Below, piece after piece: positions 1 to 11,675 of a stretch of 64,000 bases of DNA. Where the stretch lies: NCBI GenBank assembly GCA_900491605.1, contig UESW01004824.1, positions 640,676 to 704,675 on the forward strand, read 5' to 3'. The notes beneath the pieces are model-generated. The model was not told where the DNA came from and searched no databases. It saw nothing but the letters and a program-made list of their open reading frames with translations. Position 1 is the stretch's first letter; every line of letters starts with the position of its first letter. Made by a program: the position numbers and the translations under genes. This DNA is from Calamus simplicifolius (lineage: Eukaryota; Streptophyta; Magnoliopsida; Arecales; Arecaceae).

Positions 1-1974
1 ATCCTGAACACCGGAAACCTTGTTCTTATTGATGACTCTGACCCATCCAAAATCTTCTGGCAGAGCTTTGACCACCCAACCGACACATTTCTCCCCGGAG
101 CCAAGTTCGGAACGAACAAGGTGACTGGAGAGAGGCAGCGCCTTACCTCCTGGAAGAACTCTGATGACCCTTCTCCTGGGATCTTCTCCATGGAGGGAGA
201 GCCCAATAGTACTAGCCTGTATTTAGTGTGGAATGGAACCAAGCGGTATTGTTCAACTGGGGAATGGAATGGCCGCGCGTTTACTAATGCTCCGGAGATG
301 GCAGATAACCGGTTCGCCCAACAATTTTCATTTGAGTATGTCTCCAATGCAACGGTGAACTACTACACCTTTCATCTTAAGGATGAAGGGGTGATTACGA
401 GGCAAGTCTTGGATATCTCGGGGCGCGTGATGGATTTGACCTGGGTGGAAGAAGCTCAGAAGTGGACCTTTTCGTCTTCTATGCCAAAACAGCAGTGTGA
501 TGTCTATGCTCTCTGCGGTCCTTTTGGCAGCTGCAGTGACTGGACCTTTCCCTTCTGCAGCTGTGTGAAGGGCTTCAGTGAGGCCTCTCCAAGCAACTGG
601 GATTTGGGTGATCGCAGCCAAGGGTGTGTGAGAAACACTCCTCTGCAGTGTGGTACTAATAGCTCCAATCATGGTGACACAGACAAGTTCTTTACGCTGT
701 CTTATATGGTATTACCCGATGGTTCCCATCTTTTGGAAGTTGCTACAATTAAAGATTGTGAATTAGCATGCTTGAACAATTCTCCTGTACTGCTTACTCT
801 TATAGTAACAGATGTACAGTATGGTATGGGAATTACTTAATTTAGTGAAAAAATCAGATGGATCGACTGGAGAGACCCTATACATCCGTCTAGCTGCTTC
901 AGAGCTGCCAGAGTCCAAAACCAAGAATCGTTTACTTACCGTTGTGGTGGGAACGGTGGTGGTCATAGTTTTATCTGCAATTGCTCTCATGCTGGTTTGC
1001 AGATACCAACAGAGACAATGATTGGTATTACAAAGGCCATGGAGAATAATTTGGTGATGTTTAGATATGGTGACTTGCAGAAAATCACCAAAAACTTCTC
1101 TGAGAAGATAGGGGAGGAGGGTTTGGCTCTGTCTTCAAGGGACAGCTACCTGACTCCACTGCCGTTGCTGTGAAGAAGCTCGAAGGTCTTCAACAGGGGG
1201 AGAAGCAATTCAGAACCGAGGTGAGCACCATTGGAAAACTTCAGCATGTTAACCTGGTACGCCTTCGTGGATTCTGTTCTGCAGGGACTAAGAAGCTCCT
1301 GGTCTATGATTACATGCTAAATGGTTCTCTTGATGCTAAGCTTTTTGGAACAATGATTCCATGGTTTTGGATTGGAAAACGAGGTACCGGATTGCCCTTG
1401 GAACTGCTAGAGGATTAGCTTATCTCCATGACAAATGCAAGGACTGCATCATACACTGCGACATTAAACCAGAAAATATACTCTTAGATGCCTCATTTGT
1501 TCCAAAGGTGTCGGATTTTGGCCTTGCAAAGCTCGTGGGCCGCGACTTCAGTAGAGTTCTGACGACATTCAGGGGAACCATAGGCTATCTTGCACCAGAA
1601 TGGATCTCTGGCATGCCTATCACTTCCAAGTTGATGTTTATAGCTATGGGATGATGCTTTTAGAAATCATATCAGGCAGGAGAAATGTAGAGCAATCAGA
1701 AGAGGGAAAGAATGCCTATTTCCCCATTTTGGCTGCTACTGAAGTTATCCAAGGTAATGTTCTTAGCTTGTTGGACCAGAAGCTGAATGGTGATGCTGAC
1801 CTCGAAGAGCTTGATCGAGCCTGTAAGGTTGCTTGTTGGTGCATTCAGGATCATGAGTCCCACCGGCCATCCATGGGACATGTTGTTCTAATTTTAGAGG
1901 GTGTCATCGAAGTTAACATGCCTCCTGTTCCAAGGTTACTTTATGCTCTTGCAGAGAACCCAGAGAGCACATAG
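1..1974 (+). pseudogene. G-type lectin S-receptor-like Ser/Thr kinase, 5'-truncated by the window edge and frameshifted
   Basis: This is a decayed plasma-membrane receptor kinase of the S-domain (SD) class. Reading frame 1 is open from the first base, so the real start lies outside the window. Parts in order: the end of the bulb-lectin domain (WQSFDHPTDTFLPG, about 58-100), an S-locus glycoprotein domain and Cys-rich EGF/PAN-like region (about 120-800), a hydrophobic membrane segment (about 930-1005), then the kinase: glycine loop GFGSVFKG near 1121, VAVKK, catalytic loop HCDIKPEN near 1456, DFG near 1516 and APEW near 1594. HCD rather than HRD marks a non-RD kinase. The frame shifts near 780, 815, 1020-1120, 1345 and 1630, so no full-length product is possible. 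The C-terminal kinase lobe to the stop at 1972-1974 is well kept. The family assignment is secure. I call it a pseudogene because the breaks are frame changes within exons, not introns. Confidence 0.9.
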
Positions 1975-2922
1975 TTCTCTAGTCGGACTCTCTCGCCTTA
2001 AGATGATCAAAGTTCCCAGATGTGCAGCTAGCTCTCAACATAAAAGAAGAATATATTTTAGCAATCTCTAAGAGATTGGAATTTTGAGATCCTTCAATTT
2101 CCATGTTCAGTTTGAATAATTCTGTATTTTCTTAGTCTGTATCTATGTGTAGGCGCTATGCCAATATGGTTGGGAGTTTAATGTGATATCAAAATATTAC
2201 ACTCTATTTGCTTAGATTCTATGCCCGTGATAGAAAATAAAGGGATTTTTATTTGTTATAGGAAAGAGAGAAATAAGCAATGCTCTAATTGAGAAGCTAA
2301 TTATTCATAGTTTTACTCTAAAAATTAAATGCTAATCAGATTTCACTGTGCAACATCAAAATTCCTTTTTTTATTAGGTTTTTCTTTAAGTTAATCTTCA
2401 TGATCATTGTAAAATTCCATTAAAAAAATAAAAACAGATGTGTAGACACAAACTTCTTCATGTCAACTAAAAAATTTGCATGAACATTCATTCTTCTGCA
2501 GGTGTTCAAATTTTATGCATCATATCTCTTCTATAAAAGCATGGTAAAAAGCCCTGTTATTGTTAATAAGAAGAGTGTTAGAGGCCTCCGAGTTTTCTCC
2601 AGAAGAAATTCAAGTCGGTCAGCAAGAAGAAGAAAAAATAAAGAGAAAATGGATTTAATCAGCTGGAAATGAGGGCCTTTTCAAGTAGATGCCTAAACCA
2701 AAGGGCTTCTCCATACCAAGTTTGAGCTGGAGGGGATGGGGCTGGTCATGGAAGTTGAACATGCCTATGTTCTTTGGTTCGTTTGTTTGGTGTTACTGGC
2801 ACATTCTAAGTATAATTCTTATCAGAAGAAGGCTAATTATAATATGCGATGTAGCGAGAAATTAGTTAATAATTATAATATGCAAAGAAATCTGTCTGTT
2901 AAGAATTTTGTCAGTTCGATAA

Positions 2923-2995
2923 TTAAGCTGGCATCTATTTTATGTTGAATTCTTTGATTTATGACTGATACTTAAGCTGGCATCTATTTTATGTT
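2923..2995. repeat. 24-bp direct repeat, two copies 49 bp apart
   Basis: TTAAGCTGGCATCTATTTTA plus TGTT occurs at 2923-2946 and again at 2972-2995, with 25 unrelated bases between. It looks like a small local duplication, and no function is evident. Confidence 0.8.
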
Positions 2996-4041
2996 CGACA
3001 TGCCCTCATTTTCTTCCCTCTTTTACTTACACCCCGGATTAGATTAAAGCAGTAACCTTGGAGTAGTATTGGTATGAAAGTGCGCATGCATTGCAATTGT
3101 AGCCCGAAATGTACGTTCTAGGATACGGTCATGACCTCACACACCTTTATCGCTATACGTTACACATTGGGTTCCAGTCAAGCAACACAAAGTCAATTAA
3201 GTTTAAATCTTGCTAGAAAAAGACATATAAGGTTAATGTAACTTTCTTATAATCCAGTTTGCCTTAATTCATGTTTACATGCGCGCCATGGTTATAGAAT
3301 CAACTAATCATGGAGTCCAATGACAGAATGAATTTAACTCCATGTGGGTTAACTCATTTGAGTCCGGCTCCCATGTCAGAGGCCACTAACAATGCAAAAC
3401 TGCTTTAGGATATGGTTGAGTCCCAACAACTGTAAGCCGTGAGGCAAGGCCCAGCTGACTGAAAGATCACCATGACAATGAGTCAGCAGGGAGAGGAGAA
3501 AACTTTAATCACATCATTGCGCTGAAAAGATTTTTCTGAGAAAAAAATCATCGCTTTGACGCTGTCTCACTACCCAATGTTGGACTGTTGAACTCCACAT
3601 TAAACCAGAAAAGACAGAAAGAAAAAGTGATAATTAAAATTAGAATTAAATGATCGTTAGCTTGAAGTCATATATATGGTGGGCCGCAATGCTGACAATT
3701 TTTTTCATAAACAATTGTGAAAAAGATTTTTGGTACGTATATTGTAACTTTATTTGTAAGTCGATCAAATAATAAATTTGATTGAGGCAAAATACATGTT
3801 TTATGTTCAAATGAATGGATGGAGTGTGGTTTCGGAATTTGATCAAGTGATCAAATTAGGACATTTTAAATAATACAAATAATCTTTATTTCTTGACCAC
3901 TTGATACATAAGCTTGAGGATCCTCAAATGATATGATTTTTAGTGTATAAGTAACTTAAAAATAATGAATCAATCAATAGCTAGGATTATTGATATTGAC
4001 TCTAATTGTCCAATTATGACATGACTAAGAAGTGTATCTTA

Positions 4042-4042
4042 G

Positions 4043-4070
<28 letters not shown>
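4042..4070. repeat. (TC)n microsatellite
   Basis: An uninterrupted TC dinucleotide run of about 14 units in intergenic DNA. It is a likely polymorphic simple-sequence repeat. Confidence 0.95.
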
Positions 4071-4073
<3 letters not shown>

Positions 4074-6891
4074 ATTTATATAAATGTATGTGTTTATATG
4101 TGCACAAATATTTAAAAGGTATCTACTTTTAATTTTAAAATCGATAATAGGATGTCAAATTAAAGATCATAATTTTGATCTAAATTTACACCCCTAAAGT
4201 TGCCTATGAATAAAAAATCACATATATTTGTATTCTCTAGCATATGTATTATATGGACACAACAATGGATGATCTCCATTATACGAGTATGCTAAAATTC
4301 TTGACATATACATAAAAAAATCTAGAGATAAAGAGCCAATATATTTTAATAGTTAGATGAAAGCAAAATATGACTTCATATCATTTTAGTTGTTCCTTTT
4401 TGCACCTACATGATATATAGTTTATGGAGCAACAAAACATGTAATTTTAATGCATATGCATTTGTAACAATGTAGATCATGATCTATAATATGGAAATGC
4501 CCCATTATTGATTTTGAAATTGAGAAGAGTATAATATGCTTCTCTTAGTTATGAGAACAATAGTCCACCTTTCTCTTTATGCATGTGTGTATCGAGAATT
4601 TTTTTAAAAAAAAGATTGTGTCACTTTTTATATCAAGAAAACCCTTCTATTCATCTTAAAACACACATATATATATAATATATATATATTGTCACAGTAG
4701 CTTTCTTATCCATGTTAATAATCACATGCACTCTCTCCTTTCTAATCAAATTAGATTTAGTCACTTAAAAGCTCCCAAAGAGATTAAACTTCATTTTGAT
4801 AAAGCTAAGCATGCTGTGATAGTTTTACCTCTTGGAAACTATGTTATAAAATCATATTTGAATACATATTTTTACTTGAGCAATACATTTAATTTTTCTT
4901 GAGTTTAAAATGTTATTAGTTTGCTAATATTGTTCTATTTAACATAGTAAGAAAATCAAATCTAATTCATATTTAAAATGCTTTATATTTTTAATCCATA
5001 AAATATCGATTTAGTTGGGGTCAGGTCATTTTTAAACTAGTTATACATCAAAAGCTAGTTTATTCAACCTACTTATAGCCCTTTTACTGCCTAGTTGCTA
5101 TTTATATTAGCTTTGTTAGCAAGTTTGTGAAAAGGATATGCATGTCACCTTTTGGATTGCTCATATTCATATGTACCATTCATATATAGTATTAGTGGAA
5201 TGTAATTGTGGTTTCATAAAAAGTTCAATGAGTGGACTTTCATGAAAAAAAAATAGGAATAAAAATAATGGTCATTATAAGTTTATACAATATTTGTATG
5301 AAAATTAGTATAATATTTTAAATATATTATTATAATATTAATATGGAGAGAGGCACATAATTTTTTTCTAAAGAAATAAATATTTATTTTATTTGATTCT
5401 TTATAGTTCATTTTTTTGAAGGAAATGGAGGTCCATCCACCATAATTATTAAGGTACAAATACTTGAAGGTGCACCACCCAAGATTTGAACCATGAATAG
5501 ATATCTAATTAAAGAGGTATGACTATTTAGATGCCCTAATTTACATATTCATTAAGAGAAGAACTCACTCTATTAGCTCGAGCAATATTTTAAGAAAAAT
5601 AATTACATATGATCTCGACCTTATTCTCTAGATTGTTTTTTATATTATTGTCATCTTGGGGTATAGGCATGAGTAAGGCCTATCTATCTATCTTTATCTA
5701 TCTATAAATTTTTGAATTTACAAGAAGCTAATCTTAACTTATTACACCATACCCATTCTATCTCACCAACATCTGTAAGTGTACTAAGTTAAAGCTCATA
5801 GAATCGAGGCTCTATTGATTAGGGCATGAAGCAAGGGACAAAGTCATTCAAAATAACCCTAGTTTACTTATCTTGCCGGTCATACCATCCAAATGATAGC
5901 TCGGTGGTAAGAACCCTAATTTGAAAATGATTATCGACCTTGAAAGATAACTAGTGACATATTTTTAGTACTCCAACTCAAAAAATAATGCACTAAAGCA
6001 AAACTTTACAAATTGATGATTCATCTTTATTTCGGTTGGACCGGATCAAATCTTTATATTGGAAAATAACAAAAACTAAATTTTATATATTTAAACATGC
6101 AAAAGGATTTTTTTGATTTAATCAAGTTGCACAAGAAAAAAAAAAATTGAGCTCTCATTATGCGCGTACTAAGTGTTTCTAAACACTCTTTTTCGTGGAA
6201 GTCTTAAAATTGATTTCCATCATAAAAATAGGCACTCATACTCTACTTAAAGAAGATTTTTTTTTGTAGCATAGTGAAGTAAATAATTTGATGACAAGGC
6301 AAACTAATTGGAAAAATGAATAAAAGAAAGAAACAGAAGAACTTAAGAAATATGTAGCTAATACAATAAATTCTTTTCATTGACAAGGTAGATATAGTGC
6401 ACTTCTTTTCATTCAAGCAAATGTGCTTCTTCTTTAATAATTTTATCTAAGGTTGTACATATCTAAACCTCCTCAAACCCTATAGTGCCAGAAGCCTTCT
6501 ACACAAGGAGATGCTTCAATAATTTCAGATATTTCTTTGATTACACGAATTTCATTGGTGACATTCTGCATCCTTGGTTGTTCATTTGGTGATTCCTTAG
6601 AGCACATGAGACCAATTTTAATCAATGAAATAGCACATTCCCTCAATTGCATTTTATGAAAATTTCTACTTCTGGTATCTCTATTGAGTTCTTCATTTTC
6701 ATCTTGTAGAATCCATGGATCCAGAATATTTATGACCTTTTCTGAAAAAGCATCATTGACAAATTTATGAAGGTGTAAGCTTTCCTTAAACATGCTATTT
6801 GTAGGCTTCTCTCTGGTAAGCATCTCTAGTAATAGTATTCCAAAGCTATACACATCTCTTTGTGTGGATATTTGGTTACCCATTGCATATT

Positions 6892-7804
6892 CTGCATTTT
6901 ATTTATTCATTTAATTATATGCTCATTAGGAATTACTTTAAAAAGAAAACAGATATATATGCATTCACGCATGCATGCATACATACATACGCACATGCAT
7001 ATCTGTAAAGTTTGGTATTGCTCAAAAGAAAAATTGATAATTGGTCGAATCCATGTATATTTTTAATGAAAATTAAAAATAACTTGTGGCAAAAATTTTT
7101 CTACCCTACTTCTTGTCATCAAACCAAAAGCAACCTTAATTAAAATATGATTACCATGTTTCCAATGTAATAAAATGTAATTTTATCAAAAAAAAAACCA
7201 ACTTGATGAGGTCTATCTTGGAATACGATAAACTAAATGAGGTTTTAGATAGATATTTAAATTTCCTAAATTGATAACAAAGTAAAAGCCAGCTGGTATG
7301 CTAAAGATGAGCAACTATCATATTGATTCAAAAAAAATAGTTTACCTTCTGTTAAATCTTTAAATTTAATGTAGGTCTAGCATAGTACTACTAATGAATG
7401 GAATGAAAAATATATTTATATGTAAACAATAAAAGTCATGGATCATCATATACCAACTTGATTATGTACATCATTAACTAATAACTATTGGGCATGCTTT
7501 AATGCAATCAACTATGATGATGGTTGGACGCAGATTTAATCAATAATAACAATAGTGGGGATATGATGACCTGAGATCAACGATCCTAACATATCTTTTC
7601 TGAAAGAAGTCTTAAGACATCATTAACAATAATAATAAAGTTGATCAACCCGAGGTCCATGATGAACTCCTCATTTTTTATAAGGTATGTTGCTACTAGG
7701 GTTGACTATATCTATATTTAAATTATGCATATTAAAATATCTTTTGAAAGAGAAATTATAGAGCGAGAAAAAAAAAAGAAGAAGAAAATACATGCAAATC
7801 TTAC
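6892..7804 (-). other. Conserved kinase-domain intron of the LRR-RLK pseudogene
   Basis: On the minus strand the donor is TCAG|GTAAGA (exon ends at 7805) and the acceptor AAAATGCAG|AA (exon starts at 6891). Joining them restores a Glu codon between VAS and YAMG, the usual intron site of LRR-XII kinases. Retained introns show that this copy is not a processed retrocopy. Confidence 0.85.
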
Positions 7805-9201
7805 CTGAGGCAACATATCCTATCGGTCCTTTTATCCCCACTAAACTTGTTAAATTTTTAGATGTCATGGAGCTCGAAGTAGAGAGAAACCTTGCAAGCC
7901 CAAAATCACCCACATGGGCAATCATGTCATCATCAAATAGAACATTGTTTGGCTTTAGATCAGTGGATCATTGGCACTGCAGTGTTGTGATGTAGATAAC
8001 ATAGAGCAGAAGCAACATCAAGGGCAATGTTTAACCTCTCTGTTTTAACTTTGTAGACTGATGATGTTCCTGAGCTTTAGGATGCAACCATTCTTCCAAG
8101 CTCCCATTAGGCATGTATTCAAAGATTAGAGCTTTAACATCATTTCCAGTAAAATCGATACTTGAGCATGCACTGATGATTTGACAAGGTTCTTGTGCCG
8201 AACATTTCTTATGATTTCACATTCGGCTTTAAAACTCTTCAGAGCTCCAATTTGGTGCATGTTAAATACCTTCACATCAACGAGCTTCTCTTCACAATCC
8301 AATTTCCCTTTGTATACGGAAGCAAAACTTCCAGTACCAACCAAACTGGCTGAAGCGAATCCAGCTTTGAGGATATCAGTGTAAGATATTATTCTGTATT
8401 TATCTTCCAGGGAAGACACGGCTCGTCCGTTTTTCCGTTGTAATGGGATTACCAGAAAACTCTTTTTTTCTTTTTTCTTTTCTGAGGGAAAGAATTACCA
8501 GAAAGCTCAAGAATATGATTTCTGCAACAGTTGCAACGGCAACGGTGATTACAATCTTGAATTGATTTCTTTTGGGGGCTCCGACGGAGCATGGTGGTAG
8601 CAGCAGCTTTGGATCACCTCACAGAGCCTCTTGTTCCCCTGGACAAAAGTTTCACTTGAATTGCCAAAGACGCCATGCATCCTTGGGCACTTCTCCTTGA
8701 GGTCATTGAACGACAGATTTATATACTTCAGAGAAGCGAAGGACCCGAAGAATTCTGGAATTTGCTCAGTCAAATTGTTTCGGGAAAGGTCCAGCTCCGT
8801 AATTCCTCTTAAGCTTCTAAGGATTGCGGAATGTGTCCTTGAAAGAAGTTGCCTTCCATGCGAAGGTATTCCAAATGCTGACAGGCACCGAGAGTGGTAG
8901 GAATTTCACGTGACAACAGGTTATTGGAGACATTTAAGCAGCCGAGGTTCATCAAGTCACCCACTTCCATGGGCACGGACCCAGCGAGATTATTATGTGA
9001 CAGATCCAGGGCTCGTGTTAGGGAGGAAAGTGAACAAGATCTTTATGGTATGGATCCAGCAAGTGCATTGTGAGAAAGATTTTATATATCCAAAGATCTA
9101 CAACCTCCGAAGCTTGCAGGAATGTTGCTGCTCAGTTCATTCTCTTCCATGTAAAGCTCGCTTAATTGGGTGTGAAAGATGGGATGGGGCCTAAAATCTT
9201 G

Positions 9202-9400
9202 TGTAACAACCCGGGCCGTGGACCTGCAATACCCACGAGCCCGTTTCGTTATAAGAGCAAGACGGATAAGGTCCATACCAACTTGGGCCACCACAGCCCA
9301 AAATGGATTCAATTGGTACTTGTCCATCTTTCTTAACTGGTTATAAACCATACAATCAAATCCCAATTTTCCGATGTGAAACACAATCTACCCCCTTACA
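9202..9400 (-). repeat. TRIM LTR copy a
   Basis: Starts TGTAACAACCCGGGCC. It shares with copy b the blocks ACCCACGAGCCCGTTT, TCCATACCAACTTGGGCCAC and AATTGGTACTTGTCCATCTT. The end is placed at CTTACA (9400) by comparison with copy b. Confidence 0.65.
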
Positions 9401-9551
9401 GAGGCGACATCCTCGTCGCCAGGGGCACTTGATCATAACCACCAGGCAGAAAGGATTCTAGAGATGACCCCATAGGTTCAAGAAATGGCTCCCATCGATG
9501 TAGCACTTTGCCCCTATGTGGCACTTAGCTCCTGCACTTTTGGCTGGTGCG

Positions 9552-9565
9552 TGGCTCTGATACCA
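9552..9565 (-). other. Initiator-Met tRNA primer-binding site of the TRIM (unit 1)
   Basis: The minus strand reads TGGTATCAGAGCCA, complementary to the 3' end of initiator-Met tRNA and 3 bp inside LTR copy b. The same 14-mer recurs at 9880-9893 beside copy c. Confidence 0.8.
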
Positions 9566-9568
9566 TAT

Positions 9569-9809
9569 TGTAACAACCCAAGCTCCGAACCCACAGCACC
9601 CACGAGCCCGTTTGGTTACAAGAAGGCAAGACGCACAAGACAGCACCCACGAGCCCATTTCGTTACAAGAAAATAAAACGGACAAGGTTTATACCAACTT
9701 GGGCCACTACAGCCCAAAATAGATCTAATTGGTACTACAGCCCAAAAAGGATCCAATTGGTACTTGTCCATCTTCCTTATGATGTGGGACTATTGAAAGG
9801 GGCATCACA
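9569..9809 (-). repeat. TRIM LTR copy b
   Basis: Runs from TGTAACAACCC to GGGCATCACA (TG...CA). It contains a partial internal duplication of the ACCCACGAGCCC block and of the AATTGGTACT block, so it is longer than copy a. Confidence 0.7.
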
Positions 9810-9879
9810 GCAACGGCACATGATCATAACCACCAGCCTGTGGCCCCCATACTTAGCTCATGCACTTTCGACTTATGCG

Positions 9880-9893
9880 TGGCTCTGATACCA
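9880..9893 (-). other. Initiator-Met tRNA primer-binding site of the TRIM (unit 2)
   Basis: Second identical 14-mer, 3 bp from LTR copy c. Two PBS sites support two tandem internal units. Confidence 0.8.
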
Positions 9894-9896
9894 TAT

Positions 9897-10026
9897 TGTA
9901 ATGACCCATTTGTTACAAGAAAGCAAGACGGACAAGATCCATACCAATTGATCAACCACAGTTCAAAAGGGACCCAATTGGTACTTATTCATCTTTCTTA
10001 ACTGGTTATAAATCATACAACCAACT
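9897..10026 (-). repeat. TRIM LTR copy c, truncated
   Basis: Starts TGTAATGACCC directly after the PBS-like block. It then matches copies a and b (GCAAGACGGACAAG, ACTGGTTATAAA). The outer edge merges into LRR-coding sequence near 10026 and is uncertain. Confidence 0.6.
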
Positions 10027-10777
10027 TTCAATTTCAAGATGTGTTGAGAGACTACCTACTGATAAGCTTATTGTCTTGTAGAAATGGCTACCATTGGTCA
10101 AAGCAGAGAGGGCGCTCCCAACATTGGCCTGGAAGTTATTGTCCCGAAGATTTAGGTCCCGTAGATTTTTCAGGGATCCTAAATTGGAGGACACTAGACC
10201 TTCAAACGAGTTTTGAAACTTTAAAGCATCATTGTACAATGAAGCAGGGATAGGGCCCTGAAATTGGTTTGCTTGCACGACCAGAGATTCGAGGTTTGGA
10301 AGGGTGATGCCCATGCCAGGTGGCAGGGACCCGAAGACCTGGTTGTTGCCCACGCCCAAATAAGCTAGCGATGAGAGGTTGTAAAGAGGTGGTGGCATTC
10401 TTCCGGACGAGTCGTTTATCGATAAGTCGAGTTCTTTTTTGCCCGGAATCTTGCCTAAGCATTTTGGGATGCTGTCTTCCAAGTAGTTGTCAGCAAGATA
10501 AACGTTGGAGGAAAGGTTTCCCAATGATGGAGGGATGCCTCCTGAAAGTGAGTTTATGGACAAACCAAGAAGGATGAGGGGAGAGCCGCGGATCATGGAA
10601 AAGGATTGTCCTCAGCCTGTCAGTTTGTTATGAAAAAGATTGATGTATCGGAGGACGAGCTGCCAGATGTAATCCCCATATATTATTGCCCTAAAGTCAT
10701 CCCAGGTGATCAAAGAGATATCACCACCTCTTCTAGACACATCTGACCTCTACCAATCTTCAGCCTCCCCCTTGAGC

Positions 10778-10804
10778 AAAAAAAAAAAAAAAAAAAAAAA
10801 AAAA
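10778..10804. repeat. Poly-A tract of about 27 bases
   Basis: Uninterrupted A run just outside the truncated 5' end of the LRR-RLK pseudogene. It could be the tail of an old retroposon or a simple mononucleotide repeat. No LINE or SINE body was recognised next to it. Confidence 0.9.
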
Positions 10805-10984
10805 GACCCTATCAGCTTCAACACACCTCAAAGTCACAAAAACTTTATCCATCCCATTTATCCAAGCTTCCGCATTTAAAGGCTCTTAGGAATTATATAC
10901 TAAAATTAAATTTTGGTTATGATGGCCAAAGATCTCAACACCACCCTATACCTTAAAGCTTGCTCCTTATTTGTCTCTATGGCT

Positions 10985-11335
10985 ATGACAAAAAGTTAAA
11001 TAAACTACGGTAGGTTAAAAAAAAGACTACGTTTTCGTAAAAAATGTAATCTAATATTTTAGACTACGTTTTCATAATTTTTCGCATATTAAAAGACTAT
11101 ATCTTTTATTAAAAATGTAGTCTTCTATTATATTATAATATAAAAAGACTACATTTTTAAATAAGATAGTCTTATATTATCTTATAATATAAAAAGACTA
11201 CGTTTTTAATTAAGACATAATCTTATCTTATAATATAAAATAACTACATTTTTAATTAAGATGTAGTCTTATATTATCTTATAATATAAAAGACTACATT
11301 TTTAATTAAGACGTAGTCTAATATAAAACTAAAAA
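10985..11335. repeat. Array of short inverted motifs (GACTACrTTTTTAATTAAGAyGTAGTC type)
   Basis: About six repeats of AAAGACTACGTTTTTAATTA followed by the partly complementary AAGACGTAGTCTTAT, spaced about 45-60 bp in very AT-rich DNA. Many short motifs in both orientations is the usual look of the subterminal region of a CACTA transposon, which binds its TNPA-type protein. I infer, without proof, that this is the left subterminal region of CACTA-B, whose coding part lies beyond the copia insertion. A clear CACTA terminus was not found; CTATGACAAAAAG at about 10981 is a weak, degenerate candidate. Confidence 0.6.
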
Positions 11336-11675
11336 TTTATCTATTTTTTCTCTTCCTAATTCACTTCCCTCCTTTTCCTAAAAAAAACCCTCGATACCCA
11401 AATGATTAATATAAAAGGATTAGGGTTCCATAGAGTCTCCACCACCATGCGGGATCAGGGTTGCGAGACTCCACCACCACGTGGGATTAGGCTTCTATTT
11501 GCGAAGACTCCACCACCACCACCACGGGATTAGGGTTTTGTTTGCTGTCAGGCTAATCTAACCTTAGGTAATCTTCCACTTTTTTATTTTTGTTTTAATT
11601 TAAGGATTGATTGAAGAGGGCATGCCAACGAGTTGGCGCGAGAGTACAGGGACCTCCCATATTATGGCCGCATTT

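Larger units (their letters stand above)
1975..6472. other. AT-rich intergenic region, no gene seen
   Basis: About 4.5 kb between the two receptor-kinase pseudogenes. I see only short chance ORFs (for example 2736-2948 and 3646-3846) with no recognisable motif. It contains a (TC)n microsatellite, a TATC-rich patch near 5681-5705, AT-rich runs (near 4665-4690 and 5320-5340) and one 24-bp direct repeat (2923-2946 and 2972-2995). Old, unrecognisable transposon debris may be present. Confidence 0.7.
9202..10026 (-). mobile_element. TRIM-like small LTR retroelement with three LTR copies, inserted in the LRR-RLK
   Basis: Three related blocks begin at 9202, 9569 and 9897, each starting TGTAA. The second and third are each directly preceded on the plus strand by TGGCTCTGATACCA plus TAT (9552-9565 and 9880-9893), the reverse complement of the initiator-Met tRNA primer-binding site. 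Read on the minus strand, this is LTR-PBS-internal-LTR-PBS-internal-LTR: a terminal-repeat retrotransposon in miniature, with about 170 and 90 bp of internal DNA and no coding capacity. The second LTR ends near 9809 (GGGCATCACA). The third is short and its outer edge is uncertain. No clean TSD is visible, and some LRR codons appear to be lost at the site. The sharing of one LTR between two internal units suggests unequal recombination between LTRs. Confidence 0.75.
6473..10690 (-). pseudogene. LRR receptor-like kinase (LRR-XII, Xa21/EFR-like), disrupted
   Basis: This minus-strand LRR receptor kinase is broken by a retroelement and point lesions. From its 5' side: LRRs at about 10006-10670 (repeated LxxLxLxxNxLxGxIP pattern), an insertion (about 9202-10026), further LRRs at 8600-9190, a hydrophobic membrane segment near 8490-8565, then the kinase at 6473-8420. 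Visible kinase motifs are GTGSFASVYKG, a catalytic loop in which only KPNN is kept (the HCD site reads STD after an in-frame stop), DFGLAR near 7890, and DVYSFGILLLEML near 6845. A conserved phase-1 intron (6892-7804, GT-AG on the minus strand) splits the APE-region codon, which reads ASE. Frame changes occur around 7995-8126, 8550 and 9085. The signal peptide and first LRRs are missing before the poly-A tract at 10778. Family members sense pathogen or peptide ligands at the plasma membrane; this copy should be non-functional. Confidence 0.9.

Noticed and set aside
2736..2948. 70-codon plus-strand ORF
   Set aside because: No recognisable motif, short, in AT-rich intergenic DNA and running into a local duplication.
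6860..7066. Plus-strand ORF opposite the LRR-RLK intron
   Set aside because: His/Ile-rich translation of an ATGC-type simple repeat (CATGCATACATACATAC) inside the intron; no coding support.
9470..9700. Cassandra-type TRIM with a 5S rRNA promoter
   Set aside because: I see no 5S-like internal promoter block in the LTR copies; only the Met-tRNA PBS and small size fit TRIMs in general.
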